Source of the DNA: ZC4RG20 sp963782445
GTDB taxonomy: Bacteria; Pseudomonadota; Gammaproteobacteria; Steroidobacterales; Rariloculaceae
Assembly: GCA_963782445.1 (NCBI GenBank)
Contig: CAWAJM010000001.1
Location: 62,001 to 126,000, forward strand
Direction of reading: 5' to 3'
Length of the DNA: 64,000 bases
Part shown: piece after piece, positions 17,208 through 26,037 of the stretch
Position numbering within the stretch: position 1 is the first letter of the stretch
Layout: every line of letters starts with the position of its first letter
Translations under genes and position numbers: made by a program
Notes under the pieces: model-generated
What the model saw: the letters and a program-made list of their open reading frames with translations, nothing else
What the model was told of the DNA's origin: nothing
Databases searched by the model: none

Positions 17208-19046
17208 ATGGCCGCCGTCAATCCGCGCGAGTGGCCCCGTACCGTCTCGATCGCCGCGCGGCTCGCGAGCTTCGCGGTCGTCTGCGGACTGCTGTATTGG
17301 GGCCGCATCGTCCTGATTCCCGTCGCGCTCGCGGCGCTCGTGAGCTTCGTGCTCGGCCCGTTCGTCGTTCGCCTCGACAAGCTCGGACTGCATCGCGTCG
17401 TTTCGGTCGTGATCGTCGCGAGCATCGCGACAGCGGCCGTCGCAGGCGTCGGCTGGGTCGTCGGCGGCCAGGTCGCGCAGTTCGGCAAGCAACTGCCCGC
17501 CTACGAGCAGAACATCAAGGCCAAGATCGCCGATCTGCGGTCGATGTTCGGCGGCGGGACGCTCGAAAACGTGCAGAACACGATCAAAGACATCAACAAG
17601 GACATCGAGAACGGCCCGAAGTCGAGCGGCGCACGGCAGAGCGCTTCGCCGGCCCCGGATGCGAGCGACGCGGACCAAAAGCCCGTGCCCGTTGAGATCA
17701 GCCCTTCGCAGGGGCTCGTCGGCGAGGCGAAGCTGCTCGGCCCCGTCTTCGACAGCGCCGCGACGGCCGCGCTCGTCATGCTGCTTTCGATGTTCATGCT
17801 CGTGAAGCGCGAAGACCTGCGCAACCGCTTCGTGAGCCTCGCCGGGCGGCCCGCGCTCGCGAGCACGACCAAAGCCTTCGCCGAGGTCGCCTACGTGATC
17901 AGCCGCTATCTGCTCACGCAGTTTCTGGTCAACGTTTCGGTCGGCGTCGCGGTCTGGCTCGGGCTGTACTTCATCGGCGTGCCGTACAGCGCGCTATGGG
18001 GTCTCGCGGCCGCCGTGCTGCGCTACGTACCGTACGTCGGGCCGGTCATCGCGGCCGCGCTGCCCATCATGGTCAGCATTGTGACCGCGCCCGGCTGGGA
18101 GCAGACTCTGCTCGTCGTGGGCCTGTTCATCGTCGTCGAGGCGTTCGTCGGCTATGTCCTCGAGCCGCTGGCCTATGGGCACAGCGTCGGGCTCTCGTCC
18201 ATCGCCGTCATCGTTGCGGCCGTCTTCTGGACCTGGCTCTGGGGACCGGTCGGCCTCGTGCTCGCGACGCCACTTACGGCTTGCCTCGTCGTGCTCGCTC
18301 GCTACTTCCCGGCGCTGTCGGCGCTAGATCGACTGTTGGGCGAGCAGCCCGCGCTCGCGCCGCACGAATCGCTCTACCAGCGTTTGCTCGCCCGCGACGA
18401 AGACGAGGCCGAGGAGATTCTCGAACGCTTCCGCGCGGCGCACGGTCTCGCCGAGACTTGCGACGAGCTGCTGCTCGGCGCCTTGCTGCTGGTTAAGCGC
18501 GACTGCGCGGCGGGCGCCATCGTCGATGCGGACGCTGCCGCCGTGGCCGCCACGCTGCGCGAGCTCATCGACGAGCTGGCGCTGGGGCCCGGAGACCGGC
18601 CGCTGCCGACGCGGCCGAGCGTGCTGCTCGTCGGCTTCCCCGTGCGCGACCGGTTCGACGAGATCGCGCTCGCGTTGCTCGGCGTGCTGCTCCAGGAGGA
18701 ACCGTGCGGGCTCGAAATCCTCGCCGCCGACAAGCTCGTCGGCGAACGCATCGCCCAGGTCGAAGCGCAACGGCCGAGCGCGGTCTGCATCCTCTCGCTG
18801 GCTCCCGGCGAGCTCGCGGCGACGCGCTATGTCGTCAAGCGCCTCCGTGCGCGGCTGCCCGAGCTCGGGCTCGCGGTCGGGCGGCTCGGCGCGGACAACG
18901 CCTCCGAACGCGGCGCCCAGCTCGCGAGGGCCGCGGGCGCGGCCCGCGTCGCCTCGAGCCTCGCCGAGCTGCGCGACCTGCTCGTGCCGGTCGTCCATGC
19001 CGTGCAGCCGCCCGTCGAGGACCGCGCGGCCGCGACCCCGCTCTGA
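17208..19046 (+). CDS. AI-2E (PerM/YdiK) family transporter with an extra C-terminal Rossmann-like domain
   Basis: 612 residues from the ATG at 17208, after GGAG; the extra upstream frame has no support. Membrane helices lie at about 20-60 and 60-85, then a soluble segment, then more helices to about 365. The signature region PYSALWGLAAAVLRYVPYVGPVIAAALP is typical of the AI-2E/PerM family. The last 240 residues are cytoplasmic: helices with DEDEAEEILERFR, then a domain from about residue 471 (SVLLVGFPVRDRFDEIAL ... ILSLAPGELAATR) that looks like a B12-binding-type fold but lacks the cobalamin DxHxxG. Permeases of this family normally end near 350-400 residues. The transported substrate is unknown. 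Confidence 0.8.
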   Translation: MAAVNPREWPRTVSIAARLASFAVVCGLLYWGRIVLIPVALAALVSFVLGPFVVRLDKLGLHRVVSVVIVASIATAAVAGVGWVVGGQVAQFGKQLPAYEQNIKAKIADLRSMFGGGTLENVQNTIKDINKDIENGPKSSGARQSASPAPDASDADQKPVPVEISPSQGLVGEAKLLGPVFDSAATAALVMLLSMFMLVKREDLRNRFVSLAGRPALASTTKAFAEVAYVISRYLLTQFLVNVSVGVAVWLGLYFIGVPYSALWGLAAAVLRYVPYVGPVIAAALPIMVSIVTAPGWEQTLLVVGLFIVVEAFVGYVLEPLAYGHSVGLSSIAVIVAAVFWTWLWGPVGLVLATPLTACLVVLARYFPALSALDRLLGEQPALAPHESLYQRLLARDEDEAEEILERFRAAHGLAETCDELLLGALLLVKRDCAAGAIVDADAAAVAATLRELIDELALGPGDRPLPTRPSVLLVGFPVRDRFDEIALALLGVLLQEEPCGLEILAADKLVGERIAQVEAQRPSAVCILSLAPGELAATRYVVKRLRARLPELGLAVGRLGADNASERGAQLARAAGAARVASSLAELRDLLVPVVHAVQPPVEDRAAATPL

Positions 19047-19154
19047 GCGGCGGCTTGCGGCGCCGCCGCCGCGCTTTCGGAAAGTGCGGATCGTTACCGA
19101 TTGCGAGACTGTTATGGTCGCCGTACGAACGGTAATCGAAGGCGGCCTAGCGAC

Positions 19155-20705
19155 ATGCAGGGCAGCGGCAACCAGGGACGCGGCGGCCCAAGTTACGAAC
19201 AGCTCGAGGCGCTCCTCGCGCTCGCGCCCGAAGCCGTCTTCGTCGCCGACGAGGACGGCCGCTATACGTTCGTCAACGAGGCCGGCTGCGGGCTCCTCGG
19301 CCATGCGGCGGAGGAGATCGTCGGCAAGCACATACTCGACTTCGTTTCGGCCGAGGAAGCCGACCGGCTGCGCGCCGCTCGACAGAGGATGCTCGGGGGG
19401 GAGACGCACGTCGCCGAGTGGCGGCTGCGCCGCAGGGATGGGGCCTGGGCGGAGGTCGAGGTCAGTGCGCGGCTCGTGCCCGGCGGTCAGTGGGTCGGCT
19501 TCGCGCGCGACATCGCCTCGCGCAAGGCGCACGAGCGCGAGCACCGGCGCCTCGAGGAGGCGATCCGCGCCAACGAGCAGATGCTGCAGCTGGTTTTCGA
19601 GCTGCTGCCCGTGGGCCTGTGGATCGCCGACGAGACCGGGAGGGTGGTCAAGCAGAACCCGGCGAGCACGCGGATCTGGGCCGGCTCCCGCCAGCTGCCG
19701 TCCGGCCGTCGAGGCGAGTACATGGGCTGGTGGGTCGAGACCGGCGAGCCGATCGCGCCGGACGACTGGGCACTCGCGCGGGCCGTGCTGCGCGGCGAAA
19801 CCTCGCGCGGCGAGCTCATTCGCATCCGCTGTTTCGACGGTTCTTACCGGACCATCATCGACTGGGCGGCACCGATCCTCGGACCCGGCGGTGCCGTTGT
19901 CGGTGCGGTCGGCGTCAACGAAGACGTGACGTCGCTGCAACGCACGCAGGAGCAGCTGCGCGAGGCCGTGCGCGCGCGCGAGCACATTCTGGCCGTGGTG
20001 GCCCACGACCTGCGCAGCCCGCTGCATCAGCTCATGATCGCCGGAAGCTCCATCGAGCTGCGGGCAGCGGAATTGGCAGGCAGCGAAAAGGTCCGCGAGT
20101 TGGGACGCTCGATCGGCGCCATCACCCAGCGGGCGGCGCGCCTCGCCGACGACCTGCTCGCCGTCGCGGTTGCCCGCGACGGCGGCTCGCTGCCATTGCA
20201 GCTGGCGCCCGTGCCGGTCGCGTCGCTCCTGGCGCAGGCAGCGGAGGCCGCCGAGCCCTTGCTCGGCAGCGCGTCTTTGGAGCTCGTCGTCGAGACCTTC
20301 GGCTGGCTGCCGGTTCTGCACGTCGATGGGGACCGCATCCTGCGCGTCTTCGCGAACCTCGTCGACAACGCCGTCAAATTCACGTCCCCGCCCGGGCATG
20401 TGCGCATCGCGGCGGAACGCATTCCGGGCGGCGCGCGCTTCTCCGTGGAGAACAGCGGCCCGGCCCTCGAGCCCGAAGCGCTCGCTTCGATGTTCCGGCC
20501 GTTCTGGCAGCCGAGCCCGGATACGCGCGGTGCCGGTCTCGGTCTGTCGATCTGTCGGGAGATGGTCGAGGCCCACGGCGGAAGCATCTGGGCCGAGCCC
20601 GCAGAAGGTGCGCGCGTGCGCGTGTGCTTCGTGCTGCCGAGGCGCGGCTTCGCCCCCGTGAGCGACGCGCCGACGGCGCAGTCGAGCGAGTCGGCCGCCG
20701 AATGA
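19155..20705 (+). CDS. PAS sensor histidine kinase
   Basis: 516 residues from the ATG at 19155 (MQGSGNQG); an 18-codon longer frame is less likely. The first PAS domain covers about 17-140 (APEAVFVADEDGRYTFVNEAG), the second about 145-265 (LPVGLWIADETGRVVKQNP). The HisKA motif is VVAHDLRSPLHQL with His284, followed by an HATPase with NLVDNAVKF and GAGLGLSICREMV. There are no membrane helices and no receiver domain. It starts about 110 bp after the AI-2E transporter and may share its transcript. Its partner regulator is not in the window. Confidence 0.85.
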   Translation: MQGSGNQGRGGPSYEQLEALLALAPEAVFVADEDGRYTFVNEAGCGLLGHAAEEIVGKHILDFVSAEEADRLRAARQRMLGGETHVAEWRLRRRDGAWAEVEVSARLVPGGQWVGFARDIASRKAHEREHRRLEEAIRANEQMLQLVFELLPVGLWIADETGRVVKQNPASTRIWAGSRQLPSGRRGEYMGWWVETGEPIAPDDWALARAVLRGETSRGELIRIRCFDGSYRTIIDWAAPILGPGGAVVGAVGVNEDVTSLQRTQEQLREAVRAREHILAVVAHDLRSPLHQLMIAGSSIELRAAELAGSEKVRELGRSIGAITQRAARLADDLLAVAVARDGGSLPLQLAPVPVASLLAQAAEAAEPLLGSASLELVVETFGWLPVLHVDGDRILRVFANLVDNAVKFTSPPGHVRIAAERIPGGARFSVENSGPALEPEALASMFRPFWQPSPDTRGAGLGLSICREMVEAHGGSIWAEPAEGARVRVCFVLPRRGFAPVSDAPTAQSSESAAE

Positions 20706-20760
20706 TCTGCCGGGTGCAGGCCTTGAACTCGCCGGCCTCGAGCCCCCATAGTGACCAGGC

Positions 20761-21498
20761 ATGGACGTGACCACCGCAACGTTCGAGCACGAGGTGCTCG
20801 AGGCCTCCAAGACGCTGCCCGTCGTCGTCGACTTCTGGGCGCCATGGTGCGGGCCGTGCCGCACGCTGGGACCGATCATCGAGAACGTGGCGGCCGATCT
20901 CGGCGGACGCGTCAAGCTCGTCAAGGTCAACGCCGACGAGAATCCGGATCTGTCGGCCGCCTTTCGCGTGCGCTCGATCCCGAACGTCATCGCGTTCAAG
21001 GACGGCCGGGCCGCGGCCCAATTCACCGGCTCGGTGCCGGAACGGCAGGTGCGCGCGTTCTTCGACAAGCTGCTGCCTTCCGAGTCGGAAGAGGCGCTGC
21101 AGCGGGCCGAGGCCGCGTTTGCCGCGAACCGGCTCGACGAGGCCGAGCGCGAGCTCGAGCATGTCGTGCGGGACCCCGATCTCGACGCGCGCGTCGCGGC
21201 CGTGCGGCAGGGCATCGCCTATGCGCGCGCGGCCGAGCACGGGCCGGACGAAGAGGCGCTGCGCGCCCGGCTCGAGCGCGATCCCGCCGATCACGAAGCG
21301 CGCCTCGGCCTCGCCGGTCTTTATGCGTCCCGGCATCAATACCGCGAGGCCATGGACGCCCTGCTCGAGATCGTGCGGCGGGCAAAGGATTGGCGCGACG
21401 GCGAGGCGCGGCGCCAGCTGCTGGCCTTGTTCGACCTCGTGGGCGCGCCCGAGCTCGTGGCCGAGTATCGGCGCAAGCTCGCGAACGCGCTCCACTGA
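20761..21498 (+). CDS. Thioredoxin-domain protein with TPR-like tail (CnoX/YbbN type)
   Basis: 245 residues. A thioredoxin fold (about 1-110) carries an intact WCGPC active site (Cys30, Cys33) and the cis-Pro motif RSIPNVIAF. Residues 115-240 are TPR-like helices (EEALQRAEAAFAANRLDEAERELE ... EALRARLERDPADHEARLGLAGLYA). This is the layout of CnoX/YbbN, a holdase that hands clients to GroEL and DnaK. The E. coli protein has a degenerate active site, whereas here both cysteines are present, so it may also act as an oxidoreductase. It ends 16 bp from a convergent gene. Confidence 0.85.
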   Translation: MDVTTATFEHEVLEASKTLPVVVDFWAPWCGPCRTLGPIIENVAADLGGRVKLVKVNADENPDLSAAFRVRSIPNVIAFKDGRAAAQFTGSVPERQVRAFFDKLLPSESEEALQRAEAAFAANRLDEAERELEHVVRDPDLDARVAAVRQGIAYARAAEHGPDEEALRARLERDPADHEARLGLAGLYASRHQYREAMDALLEIVRRAKDWRDGEARRQLLALFDLVGAPELVAEYRRKLANALH

Positions 21499-21514
21499 CG
21501 TGCGGCCTGAGGCG

Positions 21515-22501
21515 TCAATGCGCGCCGCTTTCGCCCGCGCGCTTGGCGATCGCCGTTCTCTCGGCCTCGTCCACGAGGCGGCATTTCACGCCCGGGGTCG
21601 AGTCGGCGCCCGCGGCTAGGGCCGCGGCACGCTGTTGCGGGCTGATTGGTCCGCACAGCGGGCGCTTCTTGAGGTAGGCGGGCCGGATCGGCGAATCGAG
21701 GTCCGGGCCCGAATCGCTCGAGCCGCAGAGGCTGAAGAGGCCGAAGAAGTCGCCGCCGCCGAGCAGGGCCTGACATAGACCGGCCATCGCGCGTCCGACC
21801 TTCGTCCGCTGCTGGCCGGCGCGCATGAGCGACGGCTCGGCGCTGCCGCCGCCCAGCCGGCCCGCGAAGGCGGCCTTCCACACGCCCTGCCACGGATTCG
21901 GATCCGCCGGTGCCGCCTTCGCCGTGACGTCGTCGAGCGAGAAGCTGTGGTAGCCGCGGTCGCGTGCCTGTTGCGCGACGACTTGCTCGACGGCCCGGCG
22001 GCGCAACGCTTCGAGCTCGGAGACGGTAGGCCCCTTGGCGGGCGGCCGTGCTCCGCGGCGAGAGCGCGCCGTCGGCGGTCGGGCGCGCGTTGTGGCCGCG
22101 TGCGCGCGCGGCGCGTCGGCCGGCCGCGGCGGTGCCTTGTCGGGGGCCGGTCGCGGCTTCGGCCGATGCGCCAACGTCGCCGAAGACTGCGCGGACGGTT
22201 TCGCGGACGACTGGCCGGCGGGCTCGGGCGGGGCCTGGGCCGCGGCACCTCGCGCCTGCGGTTCCGGCGGCGGGGGCCGCTCGGGCGGCGGCGGGACCGG
22301 GCGCTCCGTGCGGATCTCGCCGAGCCACACGATCGCGGCCGGCACCGGGGCCTCCGGCGCGGCGCCCTGACGCACGAACCGAACCAGCGCCAGGATCAGC
22401 AGCGCGTGCAGGAGAATCGAGAACGCGAGCGCGCCGCCGCTTCGCAGCGCCAGGTATTTGGGCGCCGCGGCGCCGGATGGCGGCTGGCTGGAGGCCGTCA
22501 T
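21515..22501 (-). CDS. TonB-like membrane-anchored proline-rich protein of unknown function
   Basis: 328 residues. One N-terminal transmembrane helix (ALAFSILLHALLILALVRFV, about 25-44) with a short cytoplasmic lead is followed by a Pro/Arg/Ala-rich periplasmic stretch (PPPPERPPPPEPQ), as in TonB or TolA. The C-terminal 130 residues do not show the TonB fold motif; they hold an AVEQVVAQQARDRGYHSFSLDD segment and four cysteines (CQALL, LCGSS, LCGPI, KCRLV) that could form disulfides. It may be an envelope-spanning protein. It is not a standard energy transducer, and no ExbB or ExbD genes are adjacent. Confidence 0.6.
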   Translation of the reverse strand: MTASSQPPSGAAAPKYLALRSGGALAFSILLHALLILALVRFVRQGAAPEAPVPAAIVWLGEIRTERPVPPPPERPPPPEPQARGAAAQAPPEPAGQSSAKPSAQSSATLAHRPKPRPAPDKAPPRPADAPRAHAATTRARPPTARSRRGARPPAKGPTVSELEALRRRAVEQVVAQQARDRGYHSFSLDDVTAKAAPADPNPWQGVWKAAFAGRLGGGSAEPSLMRAGQQRTKVGRAMAGLCQALLGGGDFFGLFSLCGSSDSGPDLDSPIRPAYLKKRPLCGPISPQQRAAALAAGADSTPGVKCRLVDEAERTAIAKRAGESGAH

Positions 22502-22747
22502 GGCTGAAGAGACTCGCAGGATAGTGATCGCCCGCTACGGACCGTCGAGCCGGAAACGCGCGTTGAGCGATCGACGGTCTTCCCGTCTCGATTAGAACCG
22601 ATGCCGGGGTTCGGCGAAAAGCGCCGCGCGGCCCGTCGAGCAGTGCCCGAGGGCGGTTGGCCGATTCGGGGTGTGCCCGGTAGTGGCCGCCTCCGAATCC
22701 GCGCAAGATGGCGGCCGGGAACGGCGCCGTCCGTTCCGGAGGACCCT

Positions 22748-24010
22748 ATGCGCGTCTTGCTGACACCCGTCGGATCGGCCGGCGACAATCTGCCCTTCAT
22801 CGGGCTCGGGGCCGAGCTCGCCCGCCGCGGTCACGACGTGAGCATCGCGACGAGCGCGCACTTTGCCGCCACGGCCCGGGCCGCCGGCCTCGAGTTCGTC
22901 TCGATCGCGACCGACGCCGAATACCATGCGGCCATCGACGACCCGGACCTGTTTCACCCGCGCAAGGGCTTGGCCGCGGTCCTCGAACGGGTCGGCGAGT
23001 TCGACCGACGGCTGTTCGAGGTCATCGCGGCGCAGCGTGGGCGGGGCCCGGTCGTCGTCGTTGCGCATTCGCTCGACTTCGCCTCGCGGGCGTTCGCCGA
23101 TGCCCAGGGCCTGCCGGTCGTGCGCGTGCATCTGCAGCCTTCCATTCTCAGGACCGTCCACGCGGTGCCGATCACAAACACGCTGCTCGATCTGCCGCGC
23201 CTGCCGCGCTGGGCCAAGGCCGCACTGTGGGCGCTCGCCGACCGCAGCGTCATCGATCCCGTGCTGGCCCCGGTGGTCAACGAGCTCAGGGGGCGCCTCG
23301 GCCTCGGCCCGGTGCGGCGCGTGTTCGCGAGCCAGATCAACTCCGCGCTGCGCACGCTGGCGATGTTTCCGGCTTGGTATGCGGCGCCCCAGCCCGACTG
23401 GCCCGCCAGTCTCGTGCAGTGCGGATTCCCGCTCTTCGATGCCGCGCCCGGCGAGGGCTTGGGTCCGGCGCTCGAGCGCTTCCTTGCCGACGGCGAGCCG
23501 CCGCTCGTGTTCACGCCCGGATCCGCGATGCGCTTCGGCCACGCGTTCTTCGCGGCGGCCGTGGAGGCCTGCCGCGGGCTCGGCCGCCGCGGCGTGCTGC
23601 TGACGCGGCATGCCGAGCAGCTACCGGCTGCGCTGCCGCCGGGCGTCGCGCACTTCGACTATGCGCCGCTCGGCAGGCTGCTGCCGCGCAGCGCGGCGCT
23701 CGTGCATCACGGCGGCGTCGGCACGACGGCGGCCGCCCTCGCGGGCGGTGTGCCGCAGGTCGTCGTGCCCTTCAGTCACGATCAGCCCGACAACGCGGCG
23801 CGCGTCCTGCGCCTCGGCGTCGGTGCCCGCATCGCGCCGCGCTCGCTGGACGCAGGCCGTCTCGCGGTCGCGCTCGGCACGCTGCTCGGCGCCCCAGCCG
23901 TGGTCCGGCGCTGCAGGGAAGTGGCCGCTCTTTGCCGCGCCGATCACGGCATCGTGCGGGCGTGCGATCTCATCGAAGCGGCGGGATCGCGCGGCACGCG
24001 CGCCGCTTGA
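22748..24010 (+). CDS. Glycosyltransferase family 1 (UGT/macrolide glycosyltransferase type)
   Basis: 420 residues from the ATG at 22748, preceded by GGAGG. The N-terminal motif MRVLLTPVGSAGDNLPFIGLGAELARRGHDVSIAT is the acceptor-domain start of GT-B enzymes. The C-terminal half has PLVFTPGSA and the donor-sugar motif LVHHGGVGTTAAALAGGVPQVVVPFSHDQPDNA. These features match UDP-sugar-dependent transferases such as those acting on sterols, macrolides or carotenoids. It probably glycosylates a small lipophilic molecule in the cytosol. No pathway partner lies next to it, so the acceptor is open. Confidence 0.85.
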   Translation: MRVLLTPVGSAGDNLPFIGLGAELARRGHDVSIATSAHFAATARAAGLEFVSIATDAEYHAAIDDPDLFHPRKGLAAVLERVGEFDRRLFEVIAAQRGRGPVVVVAHSLDFASRAFADAQGLPVVRVHLQPSILRTVHAVPITNTLLDLPRLPRWAKAALWALADRSVIDPVLAPVVNELRGRLGLGPVRRVFASQINSALRTLAMFPAWYAAPQPDWPASLVQCGFPLFDAAPGEGLGPALERFLADGEPPLVFTPGSAMRFGHAFFAAAVEACRGLGRRGVLLTRHAEQLPAALPPGVAHFDYAPLGRLLPRSAALVHHGGVGTTAAALAGGVPQVVVPFSHDQPDNAARVLRLGVGARIAPRSLDAGRLAVALGTLLGAPAVVRRCREVAALCRADHGIVRACDLIEAAGSRGTRAA

Positions 24011-24148
24011 ACCGTTGCCAATTTCAATTCGCTCGCGGCCGCGCGGCGGGCCGCTGACGCCGATCGGACGACCGCTTCGGCCTGCGGGCGGCACGGATGC
24101 TGCATGGTTGTGCCTCGGGCCTCGAGAGCCGAGCGAGCGTGACCCGCA

Positions 24149-24718
24149 ATGCATTTATCCCAGGCCGAAGCGCTATTGTCCGAAAACCTGCCCGGATGGA
24201 CGATGGCCGGTGCGGGCGGCTTCGACTACGTGGGCGACGGTACCGTCGAGAGCCACGGCGGCCCGGGCCTTTGCTGGTATGCGCGCGCGGTCTACGAGAA
24301 CCTCGTGCTCGAGGTCGAGTGGCGCGTCGCGAGCCGTACCGATAACTCGGCTATCTTTCTGCACTGCCCGCCGCTCGCCGCGGATCCGGGGCCCGCGGTC
24401 GAGCGCGGCTACGAGGTCCAGATCGACGAGCGCGGCTTCGATCCCGAGCGCTGTGTCGAGGACAGTGCGCTGCACGCCACGGGCGCGATCTACAAGCTCG
24501 CGCCGGCGCTCGCGCCCGCGTCCTATCCGATCGGTGAGTGGAACCGCTTCCACATCGTCGTGCGCAGCGGGATGCTCCAGGTCACGTTGAACGGCGAGCT
24601 CGTCTCGCGCGTGCGCGATGTCTCGCGCGCGCCGCGCGGCCACATCGCACTGCAGGCGCATCACGACGGCTCGAGCGTTCAGTTTCGCGAGCTGCGCGTG
24701 CGGCGCCTCGAGGAATAG
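24149..24718 (+). CDS. DUF1080 / 3-keto-disaccharide hydrolase-like protein
   Basis: 189 residues without a signal peptide. A concanavalin-like beta-sandwich is suggested by GWTMAGAGGFDYVGDGTVES, LVLEVEWRVASRTDNSAIFL, GYEVQIDERG, GAIYKL and WNRFHIVVRSGMLQVTLNGE, the pattern of the DUF1080 family. Members hydrolyse or bind keto-sugars and are usually exported; this one appears cytoplasmic, which is unusual. It follows the glycosyltransferase by 138 bp and may act on a sugar compound. Confidence 0.8.
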   Translation: MHLSQAEALLSENLPGWTMAGAGGFDYVGDGTVESHGGPGLCWYARAVYENLVLEVEWRVASRTDNSAIFLHCPPLAADPGPAVERGYEVQIDERGFDPERCVEDSALHATGAIYKLAPALAPASYPIGEWNRFHIVVRSGMLQVTLNGELVSRVRDVSRAPRGHIALQAHHDGSSVQFRELRVRRLEE

Positions 24719-24725
24719 CGCGGCG

Positions 24726-24753
24726 CCGGCGCGGCTATCGCATGCCGCGCCGG
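24726..24753. terminator. GC hairpin between convergent genes
   Basis: A perfect 10-bp stem (CCGGCGCGGC / GCCGCGCCGG) with an 8-nt loop sits between the DUF1080 gene and the convergent exported protein gene. No U-tract is present. Confidence 0.5.
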
Positions 24754-24766
24754 TGGCCGCCCGCGG

Positions 24767-25300
24767 CTACTTCGCGGTCGTGAACGGATGCACGTCGAGG
24801 ATCGCCGACTGCGGGTCCGTGGCGTGCCGCGGGGACATGCCCGTGACCCAGGCGCCGGGCTTGAGCGCGCCGATCTTCGCGGTCGCAGAGGCCGGCACCT
24901 GTACGCGGTAGACGACGTAGCCGTCATCGAGCTCCGTGCGCACGAACTCGGCGGGAAGCGTTATCGCGTCCGCCGCGGCGGCGCTCGCTCCGCGCGGGGC
25001 GATGGCCCGGATGCCGGCGCCCCAGGTCATGCCGGTCCAGGTCAACGTAATGGCTTGGCCTTCGCTCAGGTTGGCCAGCGGCTTTTTGTCCGCGTACGTC
25101 TCGATCCGCGACTTCAACGTCAGCATGTGCGAGCCCGGATCGAACGAGACGAGCTCTGCGGACCAGGTGTAGTCCGCGTTCGCTTTTTGCTCGGCCGCGG
25201 CGAGCGCGCCTTGTGCGAACGCCCCATTGATGAGCAGCAGCGCGGCGATGACGAACGTCCGCGCGACCGGATTCGTGCTGTTCTCGTTCTTCTGTCTCAT
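24767..25300 (-). CDS. Exported protein of unknown function
   Basis: 177 residues with a signal peptide (VARTFVIAALLLINGAFAQGALAAA). The mature part has beta-strand character (YTWSAELVSFDPGSHMLTLKSRIE, ITLTWTGMTWGAGIRAI, ELDDGYVVYRVQVPASATAKIGAL, GAWVTGMSPRHATDPQSAI), suggesting a small OB- or DUF5666-like periplasmic beta-barrel; the phrases on converting and limiting values resemble those families but do not establish membership. An AT-containing leader with GGAGGAC (RBS) precedes the ATG. The role is unknown. Confidence 0.65.
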   Translation of the reverse strand: MRQKNENSTNPVARTFVIAALLLINGAFAQGALAAAEQKANADYTWSAELVSFDPGSHMLTLKSRIETYADKKPLANLSEGQAITLTWTGMTWGAGIRAIAPRGASAAAADAITLPAEFVRTELDDGYVVYRVQVPASATAKIGALKPGAWVTGMSPRHATDPQSAILDVHPFTTAK

Positions 25301-25396
25301 GGTGTCCTCCTCGGAATTCTCCCCGCGCCGGCAGGGCGTGCCGCCGCACTCCGTCTCGGACCACTGCAGCGGCGGAAAGTTTCTCGACGCGGGTGC

Positions 25397-25432
25397 AAAA
25401 AAAACGGGCCCCGCAGCTGGCCGCGGAGCCCG
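25397..25432 (-). terminator. Rho-independent terminator of the peptidoglycan-binding gene
   Basis: On the minus strand a 10-bp stem (CGGGCTCCGC / GCGGGGCCCG, one G-U pair) is followed directly by eight Ts (25404 down to 25397). It lies 20 bp after the stop of the gene at 25452. This is the only classic U-tract terminator I found in the window. Confidence 0.85.
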
Positions 25433-25451
25433 TCCGACGAGGCCGTCCTCG

Positions 25452-25799
25452 TTACTTGACGCCGAGCTTGTCGAGCGTCGCCTTGTTGACGTGGCCGCTG
25501 GCCTTCAAGCCGTTGTCCGCCTGGAACTTCTTCAGCGCCTCGCGCGTGGTCGGGCCGATCTGCCCGTCCACTTTCAGCTTTGCGCCGTGCTGGTTGAGCG
25601 CACGCTGCACGGCTTCGACGCGCGCCGAGGCATGCTGCTTGCGGGCAGAGGTCGTCGCATGGTGCGCGCTCTCGGCCGGCTTGTTGCTGCCGGACGCGGA
25701 CGCGCCGCTCCCTCCCTGCGCCCAGGCGCCGCCGCTCACGGCGGCGCCGAGGGCCAACGCGGACGCCAAAGAAACCAACCCACGTCTATTGATGCTCAT
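25452..25799 (-). CDS. Small exported peptidoglycan-binding domain protein
   Basis: 115 residues from the ATG at 25799 (MSINRRGLVS), which gives a signal peptide ending AWAQG. The C-terminal 60 residues form a peptidoglycan-binding domain type 1 (VEAVQRALNQHGAKLKVDGQIGPTTREALKKFQADNGLKASGHVNKATLDKLG). It has no catalytic domain, so it may target or cap the cell wall. It is divergent from the CDC48-like ATPase gene across a 238-bp region. Confidence 0.85.
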   Translation of the reverse strand: MSINRRGLVSLASALALGAAVSGGAWAQGGSGASASGSNKPAESAHHATTSARKQHASARVEAVQRALNQHGAKLKVDGQIGPTTREALKKFQADNGLKASGHVNKATLDKLGVK

Positions 25800-26037
25800 T
25801 TTAACGACTCCAGAAGATCGGAACCGGTGATGCGAGCGCCGTCGTGGCGCTGCTCGGGCACCGGCACCACGAGCCGCACGTGCCCCTCGCCCGAGGGGCC
25901 GGCGTGCCCATAAGACATCCGCCAACCGAAAAAGTCACGCGGTTCGAGAACATTTTTCGGGCGGCGGCGACGGGCATGAGACTTGCACCTTTCCCGTGCG
26001 CGAAGACTCGGTTTGGGCGAGCCGCAAGAGGACGATC

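Noticed and set aside
18324..21215. Long minus-strand frame across the permease, kinase and thioredoxin genes
   Set aside because: Arg-rich composition and no domain; the plus-strand genes have complete motifs.
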